The notes: generated by a model from the letters alone, not told the origin. A stretch of 64,000 nucleotides of DNA from Candidatus Krumholzibacteriota bacterium (GCA_016933255.1 JAFGBF010000022.1:1-64000), one strand, 5' to 3'. Shown: positions 34,910-43,860, counted from the stretch's first letter. Made by a program: numbers and translations.

Positions 34910-35812
34910 GATATCGACAATTCCTTTTTGGGCGGCTGCAATCCTCGGATTTTTATACAGCACCGTCAATATGCCCCCAAGAATAAAGACGCCTCCTGCT
35001 ATTTCTGTTACCGCCGGGATCTCTTCAAGAATAAAATAGGCGAGGATAGCGGTGCCTATCGGTTCCCCGAGGATCGTCAGCGTCACTACGGCAGCCTTGA
35101 CTCTTTTCAGAGCCCAGTTGAATACTGTATGCCCGGCCAGCTGGCAGACTATCGCCATTAGAAGACAATAGACGTAGCTGATGAAAGGAAGCCCGGTAAA
35201 CTTATCCCCGCAGATCGGGACGGCCAGCGTCAAAATGACCGCAGCGGTCAGATAGACAGGGAAGATATATGTGATCAGCGAGATCCTCCCCCTCAATCTG
35301 CTCCCTGCGAGAAAATAACCTGCCGCTGAAACCGCTCCGGCAACAGCAAGAAGATCTCCTTTCCAACTATCTCCTCCAGCAAAGATATTTCCCCCCGCCA
35401 TTATCAGAGTCCCCGCTGCAGCGATAAAGAGACCTGTCCAGAATGAATTCGAGATCTTTTCTTTAAGTGCCGTAGCAGTATACACAGCGACAAAAAGAGG
35501 ACTCGCGGAGACAAACACTATACTGCTTGTCACCCCGGTGAGCGAAAGAGAGGTAATCCATGACAAAAAGTGCAGAGACAGCAGCGCACCGGAAAAAAAG
35601 AGGAGAGCAATATCCCGGGGCGCGAGGATCCGTATCTCTTTTTTCATCTCTTTTGAAAGAACAGCGAAAGGAAGGATCAATATCGTGGAAAAGATCATCC
35701 TCAATGCCGAAACGACCGACGGCGGAGCATCGGCAAGTCTGATAAATATAGCGGCGAAAGAAATCGACACAAGTCCGACAGAAAGCCCGAAATATTCCTT
35801 TTTACCGATCAT
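34904..35812 (-). CDS. EamA/DMT-family transporter
   Basis: About 302 residues from the ATG at 35812 (AAGGAGGT ten bases upstream; an in-frame TTG at 35833 has no such site). Ten membrane helices are arranged as two EamA repeats, with PPSVVSALRMIFSTILIL in the first and LLMAIVCQLAGHTVFNWAL in the second. Family members export or import amino acids and other small metabolites; the substrate here cannot be predicted. Confidence 0.88.
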   Translation of the reverse strand: MIGKKEYFGLSVGLVSISFAAIFIRLADAPPSVVSALRMIFSTILILPFAVLSKEMKKEIRILAPRDIALLFFSGALLSLHFLSWITSLSLTGVTSSIVFVSASPLFVAVYTATALKEKISNSFWTGLFIAAAGTLIMAGGNIFAGGDSWKGDLLAVAGAVSAAGYFLAGSRLRGRISLITYIFPVYLTAAVILTLAVPICGDKFTGLPFISYVYCLLMAIVCQLAGHTVFNWALKRVKAAVVTLTILGEPIGTAILAYFILEEIPAVTEIAGGVFILGGILTVLYKNPRIAAAQKGIVDIS

Positions 35813-35863
35813 ATATCTAAAGACCTCCTTCAAAAAGAGAGTCTCTCACAACGATTAATATTA

Positions 35864-35892
35864 TTGAACAAAATTCTTCCTTAAGTTATTTT
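35864..35892 (+). promoter_or_regulatory. Promoter of the DUF116 gene, apparently leaderless
   Basis: TTGAAC (35864-35869), 17-bp spacer, TATTTT (35887-35892). The -10 box ends six bases before the ATG at 35899, so the transcript would start at the initiation codon itself. Confidence 0.5.
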
Positions 35893-35898
35893 AAGGCA

Positions 35899-36696
35899 AT
35901 GGACAGGAAAGAGACAGATAGTGGGGATCGTATCAAAGACAAAAGGATCCTCGGAGATGAGTGGACCGGCTGGGAAAAAGATACGGATACAGGAAAGATA
36001 TCCGAGGGCAAAAGTACATTCCTCTATCTTTCGATGATCGTACTCGCGGCGATGATATTATTTGCAGCACTGTTCTGGTATCTTATCCTTCCAAGGTTTG
36101 AATCTTTTGGACGTATCTGGGCTGTTCTTATAAGTTCGGTGTTTATTCTGGTCTCCCTCTTTTTGTTGTCATGGTACCTGATACTCATCATATCTGTCCT
36201 CACCCGAAAAAGTTATTTTAATCTCTGTCTTACAAAAGGCGGCAGCCTCTTGTTCTTCATTCTTCCGATCGTCACAAAATTCGCGCTGTCTATTGGTATT
36301 TCCCAGGACAGACTGAGCCACTCGTTTATCCGTGTGACAAACACACTCGCCCGGCCAGGACCTGAAGATGCAGGACCGATACTGGCATTATTCCCCAGAT
36401 GCCTTAGAAAAGACATCCGTAAGGAAGCGATCGGGATATGCGGTGAATTCCCCGAAGTAATAGTCAATACAGCTCCTGGCGGGACTGTAGCCCGCAAGAT
36501 CATCAGGGAGACAGCCCCCCGCGCTATAATAGCTATAGCATGCGAAAGAGACCTTATCAGCGGACTCAGGGATGTCGCTCCGAAGATACCGGTGATCGGC
36601 ATACCAAACAGCCGCCCTACAGGGCCATGCAAGGACACGGTCATAGACACGGACGAGCTCAGATCTGCGCTCGAATCATTCACTGTAAAACCTTAG
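35899..36696 (+). CDS. DUF116-family membrane protein
   Basis: 265 residues. After a charged N-terminus there are two membrane helices (about 37-60 and 74-98). The C-terminal DUF116 domain follows, with conserved cysteines in LFPRCLRKD, IGICGEF, IACERDL and RPTGPCKDT. The function of DUF116 is not known; the cysteine pattern suggests metal or redox binding. No ribosome site suits the ATG, which fits a leaderless start. The gene is divergent from the EamA transporter. Confidence 0.85.
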   Translation: MDRKETDSGDRIKDKRILGDEWTGWEKDTDTGKISEGKSTFLYLSMIVLAAMILFAALFWYLILPRFESFGRIWAVLISSVFILVSLFLLSWYLILIISVLTRKSYFNLCLTKGGSLLFFILPIVTKFALSIGISQDRLSHSFIRVTNTLARPGPEDAGPILALFPRCLRKDIRKEAIGICGEFPEVIVNTAPGGTVARKIIRETAPRAIIAIACERDLISGLRDVAPKIPVIGIPNSRPTGPCKDTVIDTDELRSALESFTVKP

Positions 36697-36805
36697 CCTT
36701 CCTGTCTGCTTCTGGCACGCTTATTGATGTCAGGTAGTGAGGATGAGGAAGGATTCCTCAGGACCGATCAATGAATAGACGCACAGTAATCCCGGGAGTT
36801 GAAAT

Positions 36806-37444
36806 ATGACTTATTCAAAAACAGATTCGACACGCCTTCAGGTTGACAGGGAGATTGCCGGAAAGATAAAAAAACGGATCAGGCTGCTGGTCTTCTGCAG
36901 CGCGCTGACGGTTGCACTCGCCTTCGGCATGTCGTTTTATTTCGCTCTGGTTTACAACACTTCGGCGGTATCCTCCCAGTTTCCGGAGCTTCTGCCTATC
37001 GTAAGCAAATTAAAAAACCTCCTCGTAGTCAATACTTTTGCGTTTTCCCTCATTATAATAGGTTCGTTCTATTATTTATCGATACTGGTAACGAAGCGTA
37101 TCTTCAAGCCTCTTGAATCGATCCATAAAGATATTATCTCGATCTCGAAGAACAAGTTGCCCCAGGTCGAAAAAATAGAAGACCAGATGATATTTTCCTC
37201 TCTTAACAACGCTTTCGCATTAATGGTAGAGAACCTCAGGGACAGGGAGATCGACGAGAGAAACAGGCTCTTTGAATCCCTTGGAACCGGTCCCGAAGCC
37301 GGCATTCCGGATAAGTCAAGAAAGCTCATAGAATCTATGATCGCGGAAAAGGATCTGCGCTCAGGAGCCGAAAGGGCATCCGGGGCTGAAGGCGTCAGCG
37401 GGGGCGGCATCGATGACGGAGCTGTTTTCATGCAGCAGTCTTGA
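36806..37444 (+). CDS. Two-helix membrane protein with HAMP-like segment
   Basis: 212 residues. Two membrane helices (about 28-50 and 70-92) flank a short external loop of about 20 residues. A HAMP-like linker follows (KRIFKPLESIHKDIISISK), then a charged coiled coil to about 160 and a Gly/Ser-rich tail. No kinase, methyl-accepting or cyclase domain is attached. It may be an accessory sensor subunit for the nearby receiver (37475-37843) or HD-GYP protein, but that rests on position only. GGGAG lies before the ATG. Confidence 0.6.
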   Translation: MTYSKTDSTRLQVDREIAGKIKKRIRLLVFCSALTVALAFGMSFYFALVYNTSAVSSQFPELLPIVSKLKNLLVVNTFAFSLIIIGSFYYLSILVTKRIFKPLESIHKDIISISKNKLPQVEKIEDQMIFSSLNNAFALMVENLRDREIDERNRLFESLGTGPEAGIPDKSRKLIESMIAEKDLRSGAERASGAEGVSGGGIDDGAVFMQQS

Positions 37445-37474
37445 GTTTTGACCGGGATGCCATCAGCAGAAGGA

Positions 37475-37843
37475 TCATACGGATGCCGGCAACTTTGCCA
37501 GCTCTTTAAGCAGGTTCTCCGTGTTGAAGGGTTTCTCCATTATTACGTCAGCGTCAAGGGGTTTCTCGACTCCCTCTTTTTTAATATCACGTGCTGATAG
37601 AATGACAACCGAGATATTATTCGTCTTATCGCCTGCTTTGAGCGCCTTGCAGACCTCGTAGCCATCCATCACCGGCAGGGAAAGATCAAGCAAGACTATA
37701 TCGGGAGCGAAGGTTGATGCCTTTTCCAGCGCCTCCCGGCCGTCAAAAGCCGTATCTGTTATATAACCGGCGTGTTCAAGGGTAAATTGCAGTATTCTTG
37801 CAAGATGCACTTCGTCGTCTACGATCAGGACCTTTTTTTTCAT
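37475..37843 (-). CDS. Stand-alone response-regulator receiver protein
   Basis: About 122 residues from the ATG at 37843 (MKKKVLIVDDEVHLAR); an in-frame start at 37864 lies seven codons upstream. Acidic pocket DDE, phosphoacceptor Asp in IVLLDLSLP, Ser in VVILSARD and Lys in IMEKPF are all present. There is no output domain, so it works like CheY/Spo0F by protein contact. No histidine kinase is encoded in the window. The 5' leader may hold a hairpin (37884-37915). Confidence 0.92.
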   Translation of the reverse strand: MKKKVLIVDDEVHLARILQFTLEHAGYITDTAFDGREALEKASTFAPDIVLLDLSLPVMDGYEVCKALKAGDKTNNISVVILSARDIKKEGVEKPLDADVIMEKPFNTENLLKELAKLPASV

Positions 37844-37982
37844 TTCTATCTCTTTATAAATCAAATCACTATATTCAGCAATCCATATTCCTTAGACTCG
37901 AAAGCGAGGAATATGCCATTATACGCAAAACCGGCGGCCCAAATCTATTTACTTTTTCTTGCCAGAGATATCTTTTCATCTC

Positions 37983-38011
37983 TCGACATGCTTTCTGCTT
38001 TATGCTATAAT
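37983..38011 (+). promoter_or_regulatory. Promoter of the small exported protein gene
   Basis: TCGACA (37983-37988), 17-bp spacer, perfect TATAAT (38006-38011) with TG in the extended -10 position. This predicts a leader of about 77 nt before the ATG at 38095. Confidence 0.6.
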
Positions 38012-38094
38012 AATGATGTACAGGGCAAATGATTGAGCGGTTATTCTCAATCACTAAATTAAGTCATTCTTGTAACACACTGGGAGAAAACAAC

Positions 38095-38493
38095 ATGAAT
38101 GCGCCTAGAACAAGGATATTGACCATTCTGGTCGGTATTGCGATCCTGGCTCTGGTGAGTCAATCAGTATTCGGAGCAGCCGCTGAGATCAAAAAGAGCG
38201 TCACCGTCATGGAAGATGGCAGGTTCCTGATAAAGCTGAAGGTCACATCTTCCGGATCCGCCATCTACGGATTGAAACTGATCGATCCTGAAGCTGCTAT
38301 TGTAAATGTTTACGCCCCCGCCGGGTGGTGTATTGTGACTGATGGTGAGGATCTTCTCGCTCGAACATCCACAAAACCGTTAAAAGCCGGAAAAACGGTA
38401 GAATTCGTCATTCATTCGAGCACAGACAAGATCGATTATACCTGGAGCGTCCATGGCGACCTTAAACAGCTCGGCAATGTAGAAAAACTATAG
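38095..38493 (+). CDS. Small exported protein, function unknown
   Basis: 132 residues from the ATG at 38095 (GGGAG nine bases upstream; the open frame extends 22 codons further but without a ribosome site). A signal peptide ends at about residue 28 (SQSVFGAAAE). The mature 100 residues look like one beta-sandwich (VTVMEDGRFLIKLKVTSSGS, later KPLKAGKTVEFVIHSSTDK). No family is recognised. It has its own promoter and a strong terminator, so it is a single-gene unit. Confidence 0.7.
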   Translation: MNAPRTRILTILVGIAILALVSQSVFGAAAEIKKSVTVMEDGRFLIKLKVTSSGSAIYGLKLIDPEAAIVNVYAPAGWCIVTDGEDLLARTSTKPLKAGKTVEFVIHSSTDKIDYTWSVHGDLKQLGNVEKL

Positions 38494-38519
38494 CCTATCC
38501 TGTAACCGGTCTATATAAG

Positions 38520-38566
38520 CCCGGGGGGATCATCTTGCGTGAGGATGATCGTCCTGGGTTTTTTTT
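38520..38566 (+). terminator. Strong rho-independent terminator
   Basis: A 15-bp stem with one G-G mismatch (38520-38534 with 38544-38558), a 9-nt loop and eight T residues. It ends the transcript of the small exported protein, 27 bp after its stop codon. Confidence 0.85.
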
Positions 38567-38600
38567 GATTGCGGTTTTAATAAGGACTGCGGTCTGCGGG

Positions 38601-40049
38601 CTATTTCCTGGCAAAGAGATATTTTCCTATCTCGATATTCCGGACCGGATCATCGATCACACCTTTTACCCGATAACACAGTTTTTTCGTAGCTGGATCG
38701 ATTTCGTTAAGATCCAGAATAATATCCTTTTCGACATTCAACCCGTCCTTATCCTTTATCACCCTCACTCTAGGCAGCGCTCCGCGATCCCTGCTTATAT
38801 CTACTACGATGACTTTTTCTCCTGAATCAAGCTCAAGGATGCTGCCTATAGGAATATTTCCCATCATATGAAGAAAATCATCGAAATACTCAGGATGAAA
38901 TTCGGTTTTTCTTGTCCACCACATCACTTTGATAGCTTCATAAGGACTGATCTGTTTTCTGTAGACCCTTTTGGTAGTCAAGGCATCATATGTATCGGCG
39001 ATCCTTACTATCTCACTGGCCTTCAGAATCTTTTCCCCGCGGTATCTGGGATATCCAGTGAGGTCATGCCGCATATGGTGCTGATACGCTACGGCGCATG
39101 TCATCTCATCGATCCCCTCTTCCTTGAGAATCTTTGCTCCATCAACTGGATGCTTTTTTATGACCTGCCATTCCGAGGGGGACAGACGCGAGCTTTTCAG
39201 AAGAATCTTTTTGGGAATATACAGCTTCCCTATATCGTGCATGAGTGCAGCCAGTCCGATCTTCCCCGCTTCATCCTCGGTGAACCCTATATATCGCGCG
39301 GTCGCGGCAGAAATCACTGCTACATTTACAGAATGCCTGAAAGTGTAGCTGTCGTAGGTTATCAAAGATTTCAACATCAGGACCATAGAGTTGTTGCTGT
39401 CCTCGTTTCCAACCATTTCGAGGATCAATCTTCCTGCTTTTATCCCCTCGCTGGACTGGATCTTTTCGAGTTTTTTCAGAACGTCATCTATGACCCCGCA
39501 GACGCTGCTGTCTTTCTTCTTTGTTTTGCAGGCGAGTACCAGGTCATTAAATGGAGAGTTATTCTCGATCTTGTCAGCCTGCGTGTAATCCCGGTCCTTG
39601 AAATGCGGGACATGTCTCACCTTGATATGGTCTATTCTACTCCATGCACCGGCCAGATCGAATTTTCTGTCACCTTTAAGGACGCTTGCCGTTATTTCCA
39701 TAAAAGAGAGTAGTTCCGCTTTTGCAAAACCTTTTTCTATCTCGATCTCACCGACCGACATCAATCCAAGTGCTTTTATAAGATGATTATGATTTCTTCT
39801 GTTTTCATCATCGACATTGAAAGTGTAATTCAGGTAAAAAAGTGACTTCTTAACCATCCTTAATACGATAGAACTTTTGTTCAACAGCATTTCATTCAGC
39901 GAATCATATGCATCTTCGAGATATTTTTCGACAGACGGATGTCCGCTTGGATATATCTTTAGCTGCGTAAGCAGTTTACCAATTCTTTCCACTACATCGG
40001 TAAACCTGTTTAACTCTACTGGAAGCGAATCTGCTATCGGACTAGCCAT
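38601..40049 (-). CDS. HD-GYP domain phosphodiesterase-like protein
   Basis: About 482 residues from the ATG at 40049 (GGAAAG nine bases upstream; an ATG two codons earlier is very close to that site). Residues 1-190 are an unassigned helical domain. The C-terminal HD-GYP domain has the metal pair HD (271-272) in LMHDIGKLYIPK, then KHPVDGAKIL, and QHHMRHDLTGYP in place of the usual HHxxxDGxGYP, so GYP is kept but the Gly after Asp is Leu. Such proteins hydrolyse cyclic di-GMP or other cyclic dinucleotides. A small C-terminal beta domain resembles those of similar HD-GYP proteins. Confidence 0.88.
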   Translation of the reverse strand: MASPIADSLPVELNRFTDVVERIGKLLTQLKIYPSGHPSVEKYLEDAYDSLNEMLLNKSSIVLRMVKKSLFYLNYTFNVDDENRRNHNHLIKALGLMSVGEIEIEKGFAKAELLSFMEITASVLKGDRKFDLAGAWSRIDHIKVRHVPHFKDRDYTQADKIENNSPFNDLVLACKTKKKDSSVCGVIDDVLKKLEKIQSSEGIKAGRLILEMVGNEDSNNSMVLMLKSLITYDSYTFRHSVNVAVISAATARYIGFTEDEAGKIGLAALMHDIGKLYIPKKILLKSSRLSPSEWQVIKKHPVDGAKILKEEGIDEMTCAVAYQHHMRHDLTGYPRYRGEKILKASEIVRIADTYDALTTKRVYRKQISPYEAIKVMWWTRKTEFHPEYFDDFLHMMGNIPIGSILELDSGEKVIVVDISRDRGALPRVRVIKDKDGLNVEKDIILDLNEIDPATKKLCYRVKGVIDDPVRNIEIGKYLFARK

Positions 40050-40175
40050 AACCATCTTTCCAAAGGTGACATCGCGTACCGTACGCCGGTGATCTCATGC
40101 AATTATTATTCCTTAAACTGTATTAACTCACAGAGATACGTCTTTCGGACTTGCGGAATTCAGTCCTTAATCTTA

Positions 40176-40204
40176 TTGACGGCAATAACCTCTTATATTA
40201 TAAT
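40176..40204 (+). promoter_or_regulatory. Promoter of the GWxTD lipoprotein gene
   Basis: TTGACG (40176-40181), 17-bp spacer, perfect TATAAT (40199-40204). Transcription should begin near 40211, giving a leader of about 37 nt. Confidence 0.75.
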
Positions 40205-40247
40205 TAGATGCGGTTTTTCTACTCTTCGTTTGAGCAGGAAAGGGATT

Positions 40248-42254
40248 ATGAGACGGAGCTGTATCAGCCTTCTGATCTTCTTTTTACTGCAGATTTCCTG
40301 TACCTTTCATAAAAATACTGCTTACGATCCAGATATTGTCAAAGAATCATCCGGAGATGATGTCGAAATCGAAAAAAAGATTGCCTCTGTCAGACAACAG
40401 ATGAAAACCGGCTCCAAAGACCCGGACCTTTACCGGAAACTTGCGGTCCTGTACCGCCTGCAGGGAACGCCCCGCTCAAGATCGAAATCGATCGATTCGA
40501 TTGAAAAAGCGATAGCGCTTGAACCGGATAATCCGTTAAATCACATAGAGAAAGGCCTTACCTTCTATGAAATGCAGTTTCCCGGAGAATCTGAGGCCTC
40601 TTTCAGAAGAGCTCTGGATATAGATCCGGGGTCTTTTGATGCCTGGTACAATCTGGGGAGGATAAAAAAAGAAGAATACCTCGAAAACATGTGTTTTACT
40701 GAAGAACTGGAAAGCGCTCTGGAATGTTACAAAAAAGCATATAATATCGACAATAGTCATGAAGAGACGCTTTTTAATCTTGGATTCCTTCATCTGCTGG
40801 GAAATATGTACAAAACCTCAAGAAAATACACTTCGCTCCTGTGCGGACTGTCTCCTTCCAGGCCGCGTTCCTGGCTTCTTGCGGGAGCATTGTATCTGAG
40901 GCTTGGCGAGTTCAGCCGATCTGAAAAAAGCTTTAACCAGGCGCTGGACCTTATGCCTGGCGACGAAAAATCGCTTTATCTTGACACCTCGGTTCTTCTT
41001 CCCCCCGAAAAACGCGAAGAATACCTTGTCTGGCCTGAAGAGGCCAGAACCGGCTGGAACCGAAAATTCTGGCTGATGGATGATCCGACTATGGCGACAG
41101 AGGTCAATGAACGCCTGCTCGCGCACTATGAAAGAGTCTTCTTCGCCAGAGAACTTTTGACTCTGGAAAGGCTCGGGCTTGACGGAACCGAGACGGCAAG
41201 AGGACACGCACTTATCTCCTACGGACTTCCGGACAGACTGTTGTATAACCTTGGAGGCGGGATGGACGGTGCGATAGTCATATGGGAGTACAATAACAAC
41301 TCGGCGAATTTCAGGCTTTATTTCATGAATGAGTTCCTCAACGGAGATTACCACATCCCCATAGCCCCTGAATACAGGGCCTTTGCAGAAACCACGCAGG
41401 ATATATTCAATACTATCCCCCAGACATATCAGTACCCGATAGAGTCATTGCCAGTTTCTATTATTGTCCGGAATTCCCAGCGAAGAGGTTCAAATGAGAG
41501 TACAAATCTGGAATTTGCCGTCGCTTTACCGGATTCGGCTATAAACAGACCGAAAGAAATATTCTCCTTAAGCCTTTTTTCATTCGATAGTGAATTGAAC
41601 CGGATAGTAAATGAAACTTATCGAATAAAGCCGGACACGTTAAACCAGATAGAAAAATCAGGTCAAAGATATTATGTATACGGAATCTCGACAGATCTTG
41701 CGGCAAGAATCGGGGACTGCATCTTCGAGATAGAAATTTCGGGAGGCAGGCCTCTTCGAAGAGGATCCTGGAGAGATCTATTTGAGGTAAAAAACTTCGG
41801 TTCCGGTCGGCTCAAGATAAGCAGTATCCGTCTAGTCGCTCAGGATGAAAACGGGGTCTGCGTTGACAGACTCGATCCTATCCCCTCTTATGGATCTGGA
41901 ACAGATCTATGCCTCGCGTACGATATATATAACCTGAAGAGAGGCGGCGACAACCTATCCAGATACAGCGTGACTTATTCGATCCTTACTCCGATCGACA
42001 GCGGCCAGGGATCATCTGGATTCAGGAACACGCTCTATTGGATAAAACGCAGCATAACAGGAGCCGAAGCAGATACTCCCCCTCACATCACAAGCACTCT
42101 GGAACAGAGTATAAACGCCTTTGAAGCGTCAGACCGCGTTCGGATCGATATAGGTTCGCTTGAACCGGGCAAGTACCTTCTGACTCTAAGAATAGAGGAT
42201 CTTGTCAGCAGGGAGACGGTCTCGGAAGAAGCTGCTTTCAGTATCAGCGAGTAA
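40248..42254 (+). CDS. TPR lipoprotein with GWxTD domain
   Basis: 668 residues from the ATG at 40248, set by the AGGAAAGGG ribosome site and the promoter at 40176-40204; the frame is open for 53 codons upstream but without signals. Lipobox LQISC. Residues about 40-260 form TPR repeats (NPLNHIEKGLTFYEMQFPGE). The next part matches the GWxTD region found in Bacteroidetes and related candidate phyla (EEARTGWNRKFWLMDDPT, later GHALISYGLPDRLLYN). The C-terminal 300 residues are beta-rich. Function of the family is unknown. The end overlaps the convergent gene by 11 bp. Confidence 0.82.
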   Translation: MRRSCISLLIFFLLQISCTFHKNTAYDPDIVKESSGDDVEIEKKIASVRQQMKTGSKDPDLYRKLAVLYRLQGTPRSRSKSIDSIEKAIALEPDNPLNHIEKGLTFYEMQFPGESEASFRRALDIDPGSFDAWYNLGRIKKEEYLENMCFTEELESALECYKKAYNIDNSHEETLFNLGFLHLLGNMYKTSRKYTSLLCGLSPSRPRSWLLAGALYLRLGEFSRSEKSFNQALDLMPGDEKSLYLDTSVLLPPEKREEYLVWPEEARTGWNRKFWLMDDPTMATEVNERLLAHYERVFFARELLTLERLGLDGTETARGHALISYGLPDRLLYNLGGGMDGAIVIWEYNNNSANFRLYFMNEFLNGDYHIPIAPEYRAFAETTQDIFNTIPQTYQYPIESLPVSIIVRNSQRRGSNESTNLEFAVALPDSAINRPKEIFSLSLFSFDSELNRIVNETYRIKPDTLNQIEKSGQRYYVYGISTDLAARIGDCIFEIEISGGRPLRRGSWRDLFEVKNFGSGRLKISSIRLVAQDENGVCVDRLDPIPSYGSGTDLCLAYDIYNLKRGGDNLSRYSVTYSILTPIDSGQGSSGFRNTLYWIKRSITGAEADTPPHITSTLEQSINAFEASDRVRIDIGSLEPGKYLLTLRIEDLVSRETVSEEAAFSISE

Positions 42255-42630
42255 ACGGGATCGAGATTCCCAGAGTCGGAATATCTTTTCCATCACTCTC
42301 TTCCGGAGTCGAATCATCCCCGGGAAAAAAGACAGTTACTATAATATATACGGCAAACGCAGTAACAACAGCAACCGCTGCGATTTCCTTGTATATATTC
42401 GACTTCTTTTCCTCTTCAAGTTCTATCTCTATCACTTCGATCGAATCTGCGGCTAAAGCTGAAAACGGGGTATTCGACGGCGCGGAAGATATATTTTCCG
42501 TCATGGCAAGCTCCTTGAGATCGACCATCCCGCTTTCCTCGAAGACTGTATCAGATCTTACCTGTTGAGCTGAAATAAGACTCCCGGAAGCAAAAAATAT
42601 CAAAACGGTCCTGCAGAATCGAGATCTCAT
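42244..42630 (-). CDS. Small exported protein with C-terminal membrane helix
   Basis: 128 residues from the ATG at 42630, which overlaps the nitroreductase stop as ATGA and has GGGAGG upstream. Residues 1-24 look like a signal peptide (TVLIFFASGSLISAQQ). A polar middle and an acidic stretch (EVIEIELEEEKK) precede a membrane helix at about 84-104. No family is recognised. Coupling to the nitroreductase suggests co-expression only. Confidence 0.55.
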   Translation of the reverse strand: MRSRFCRTVLIFFASGSLISAQQVRSDTVFEESGMVDLKELAMTENISSAPSNTPFSALAADSIEVIEIELEEEKKSNIYKEIAAVAVVTAFAVYIIVTVFFPGDDSTPEESDGKDIPTLGISIPFTR

Positions 42631-43151
42631 TTTTCTTCCCACCTCCCCTTCATAACGATTTCTTCCAAAGGCTTTCTCGGCCGGATCGTCCTTTCTTGCG
42701 AGGGATAACCTACAGGAGTCAGAGCGACGATCTTCACACCTTCAGGAACACCAAGTATCTCTCTGACTTCATCCTCTATAAAAGCTCCTATCCAGCATGT
42801 CCCAAGCCCTTCCGCTTCCGCGGCAAGCATGAGATGTTCAAGGGCGATACCGATATCTACCGGAAGAGAATTCCAGTATCCTCCCATTTTCTTGTATGCT
42901 TCCTCTTCGAAACCACAAGCAGCTATCAGGATCGGAGCTTCCTCCAGAAATTTCTGGTTTTTACACGCAGGGACAAGCTTCGATATAGTTTCTTTATCCT
43001 TGACTACTACAAATCTCCACGGCTGCCCGTTTTTTCCGGATGGAGCGAGCCTTGCAGCATCAAGGATCCTGTTCAGTTTTTCATCCTCTACTGCATCCGG
43101 CTTGTATCCCCTCACACTTGTCCTCATCCTTATGGCTTCATAAATATCCAC
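42627..43151 (-). CDS. Nitroreductase-family flavoprotein
   Basis: 174 residues. It starts MDIYEAIRMRTSVRGYKPDA, with the FMN-binding RTSVR motif, and continues ARLAPSGKNGQPWRFVVV, CWIGAFIEDEVREILGVP and VALTPVGYP. It is a short, FMN-dependent NAD(P)H oxidoreductase of unknown substrate. It is 1 bp downstream of the phosphatidyltransferase gene. Confidence 0.92.
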   Translation of the reverse strand: MDIYEAIRMRTSVRGYKPDAVEDEKLNRILDAARLAPSGKNGQPWRFVVVKDKETISKLVPACKNQKFLEEAPILIAACGFEEEAYKKMGGYWNSLPVDIGIALEHLMLAAEAEGLGTCWIGAFIEDEVREILGVPEGVKIVALTPVGYPSQERTIRPRKPLEEIVMKGRWEEK

Positions 43152-43152
43152 T

Positions 43153-43785
43153 CTACGCCTCCCCGGCTAGCGTTCCGAATATCCATTTTGAGATCCTCTC
43201 AAGAACCGACCGTTTTTTTCCGTCCGAACACCTGGGGAGGATATACCTCAGCCCCGAATCGACTGTGATAAACATGACAATGGTCATCACGAAAAAGATC
43301 AACCAGTTATGCTCCGGGATCTTTCCAGGATAAAAATATATATAGAAAATCAGCACGTCACCGACAATAGACTGGACGATTGTTTTGATCTTGCCCAGCC
43401 TGCTCGCCTGAACATATTCTCCTGATCTCCGTCTGACGATCATCCTGTAGACGGTTATGGTGATCTCACGCAGCAATATGACAGCCACAAAATAATAGAA
43501 CCATGTCCACTGAAGGGCCCTTCCAAGCGAGATGAAGATCACCGCCATAAGGACCTTATCCGCGAAAGGATCGAGATGAGTACCGAGTTTTGTGACCTGT
43601 TTAAACTTTCGCGCATACCACCCGTCAAAATAATCGAGAAATGAAGCAGTTATAAGCATCGATGCGGCGAAGCGGGAATAATCAGCTTTACCGATCAAAA
43701 ATATCGCGGAGACTGCCATCAGGATCCGCAGGACAGTAAGTACATTCGGGACAGTCACATCATTTTTTCTTATTAATTGAAGCAT
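43153..43785 (-). CDS. pgsA: CDP-alcohol phosphatidyltransferase (PgsA-like)
   Basis: 210 residues from the ATG at 43785 (GAGAG upstream; an in-frame start lies 11 codons earlier). It carries the complete family signature D-x2-DG-x2-AR-x8-G-x3-D-x3-D (in DYFDGWYAR and GTHLDPFADK). Five or six membrane helices. The likely product is phosphatidylglycerophosphate from CDP-diacylglycerol and glycerol-3-phosphate; another CDP-alcohol acceptor is possible. Confidence 0.85.
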   Translation of the reverse strand: MLQLIRKNDVTVPNVLTVLRILMAVSAIFLIGKADYSRFAASMLITASFLDYFDGWYARKFKQVTKLGTHLDPFADKVLMAVIFISLGRALQWTWFYYFVAVILLREITITVYRMIVRRRSGEYVQASRLGKIKTIVQSIVGDVLIFYIYFYPGKIPEHNWLIFFVMTIVMFITVDSGLRYILPRCSDGKKRSVLERISKWIFGTLAGEA

Positions 43786-43795
43786 TTTAGCTCTC

Positions 43796-43824
43796 TTGCG
43801 CTTTTTCAATAAAACCAATATACT
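43796..43824 (+). promoter_or_regulatory. Promoter of the TonB-like gene
   Basis: TTGCGC (43796-43801), 17-bp spacer, TATACT (43819-43824), about 37 bp before the ATG at 43861. The -35 box is weak. Confidence 0.4.
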
Positions 43825-43860
43825 GCTGATGCTATCAAGATACTACTAAAGAGCCGGAAT

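Noticed and set aside
36712-36727. Sigma-54 promoter before the HAMP-like gene
   Set aside because: TGGCACG is present at the -24 position, but the -12 element reads GA instead of GC, so the match is incomplete.
38868-39713. A 281-codon plus-strand open frame opposite the HD-GYP gene
   Set aside because: Antisense to a well-supported coding region, with no ribosome site or family resemblance.
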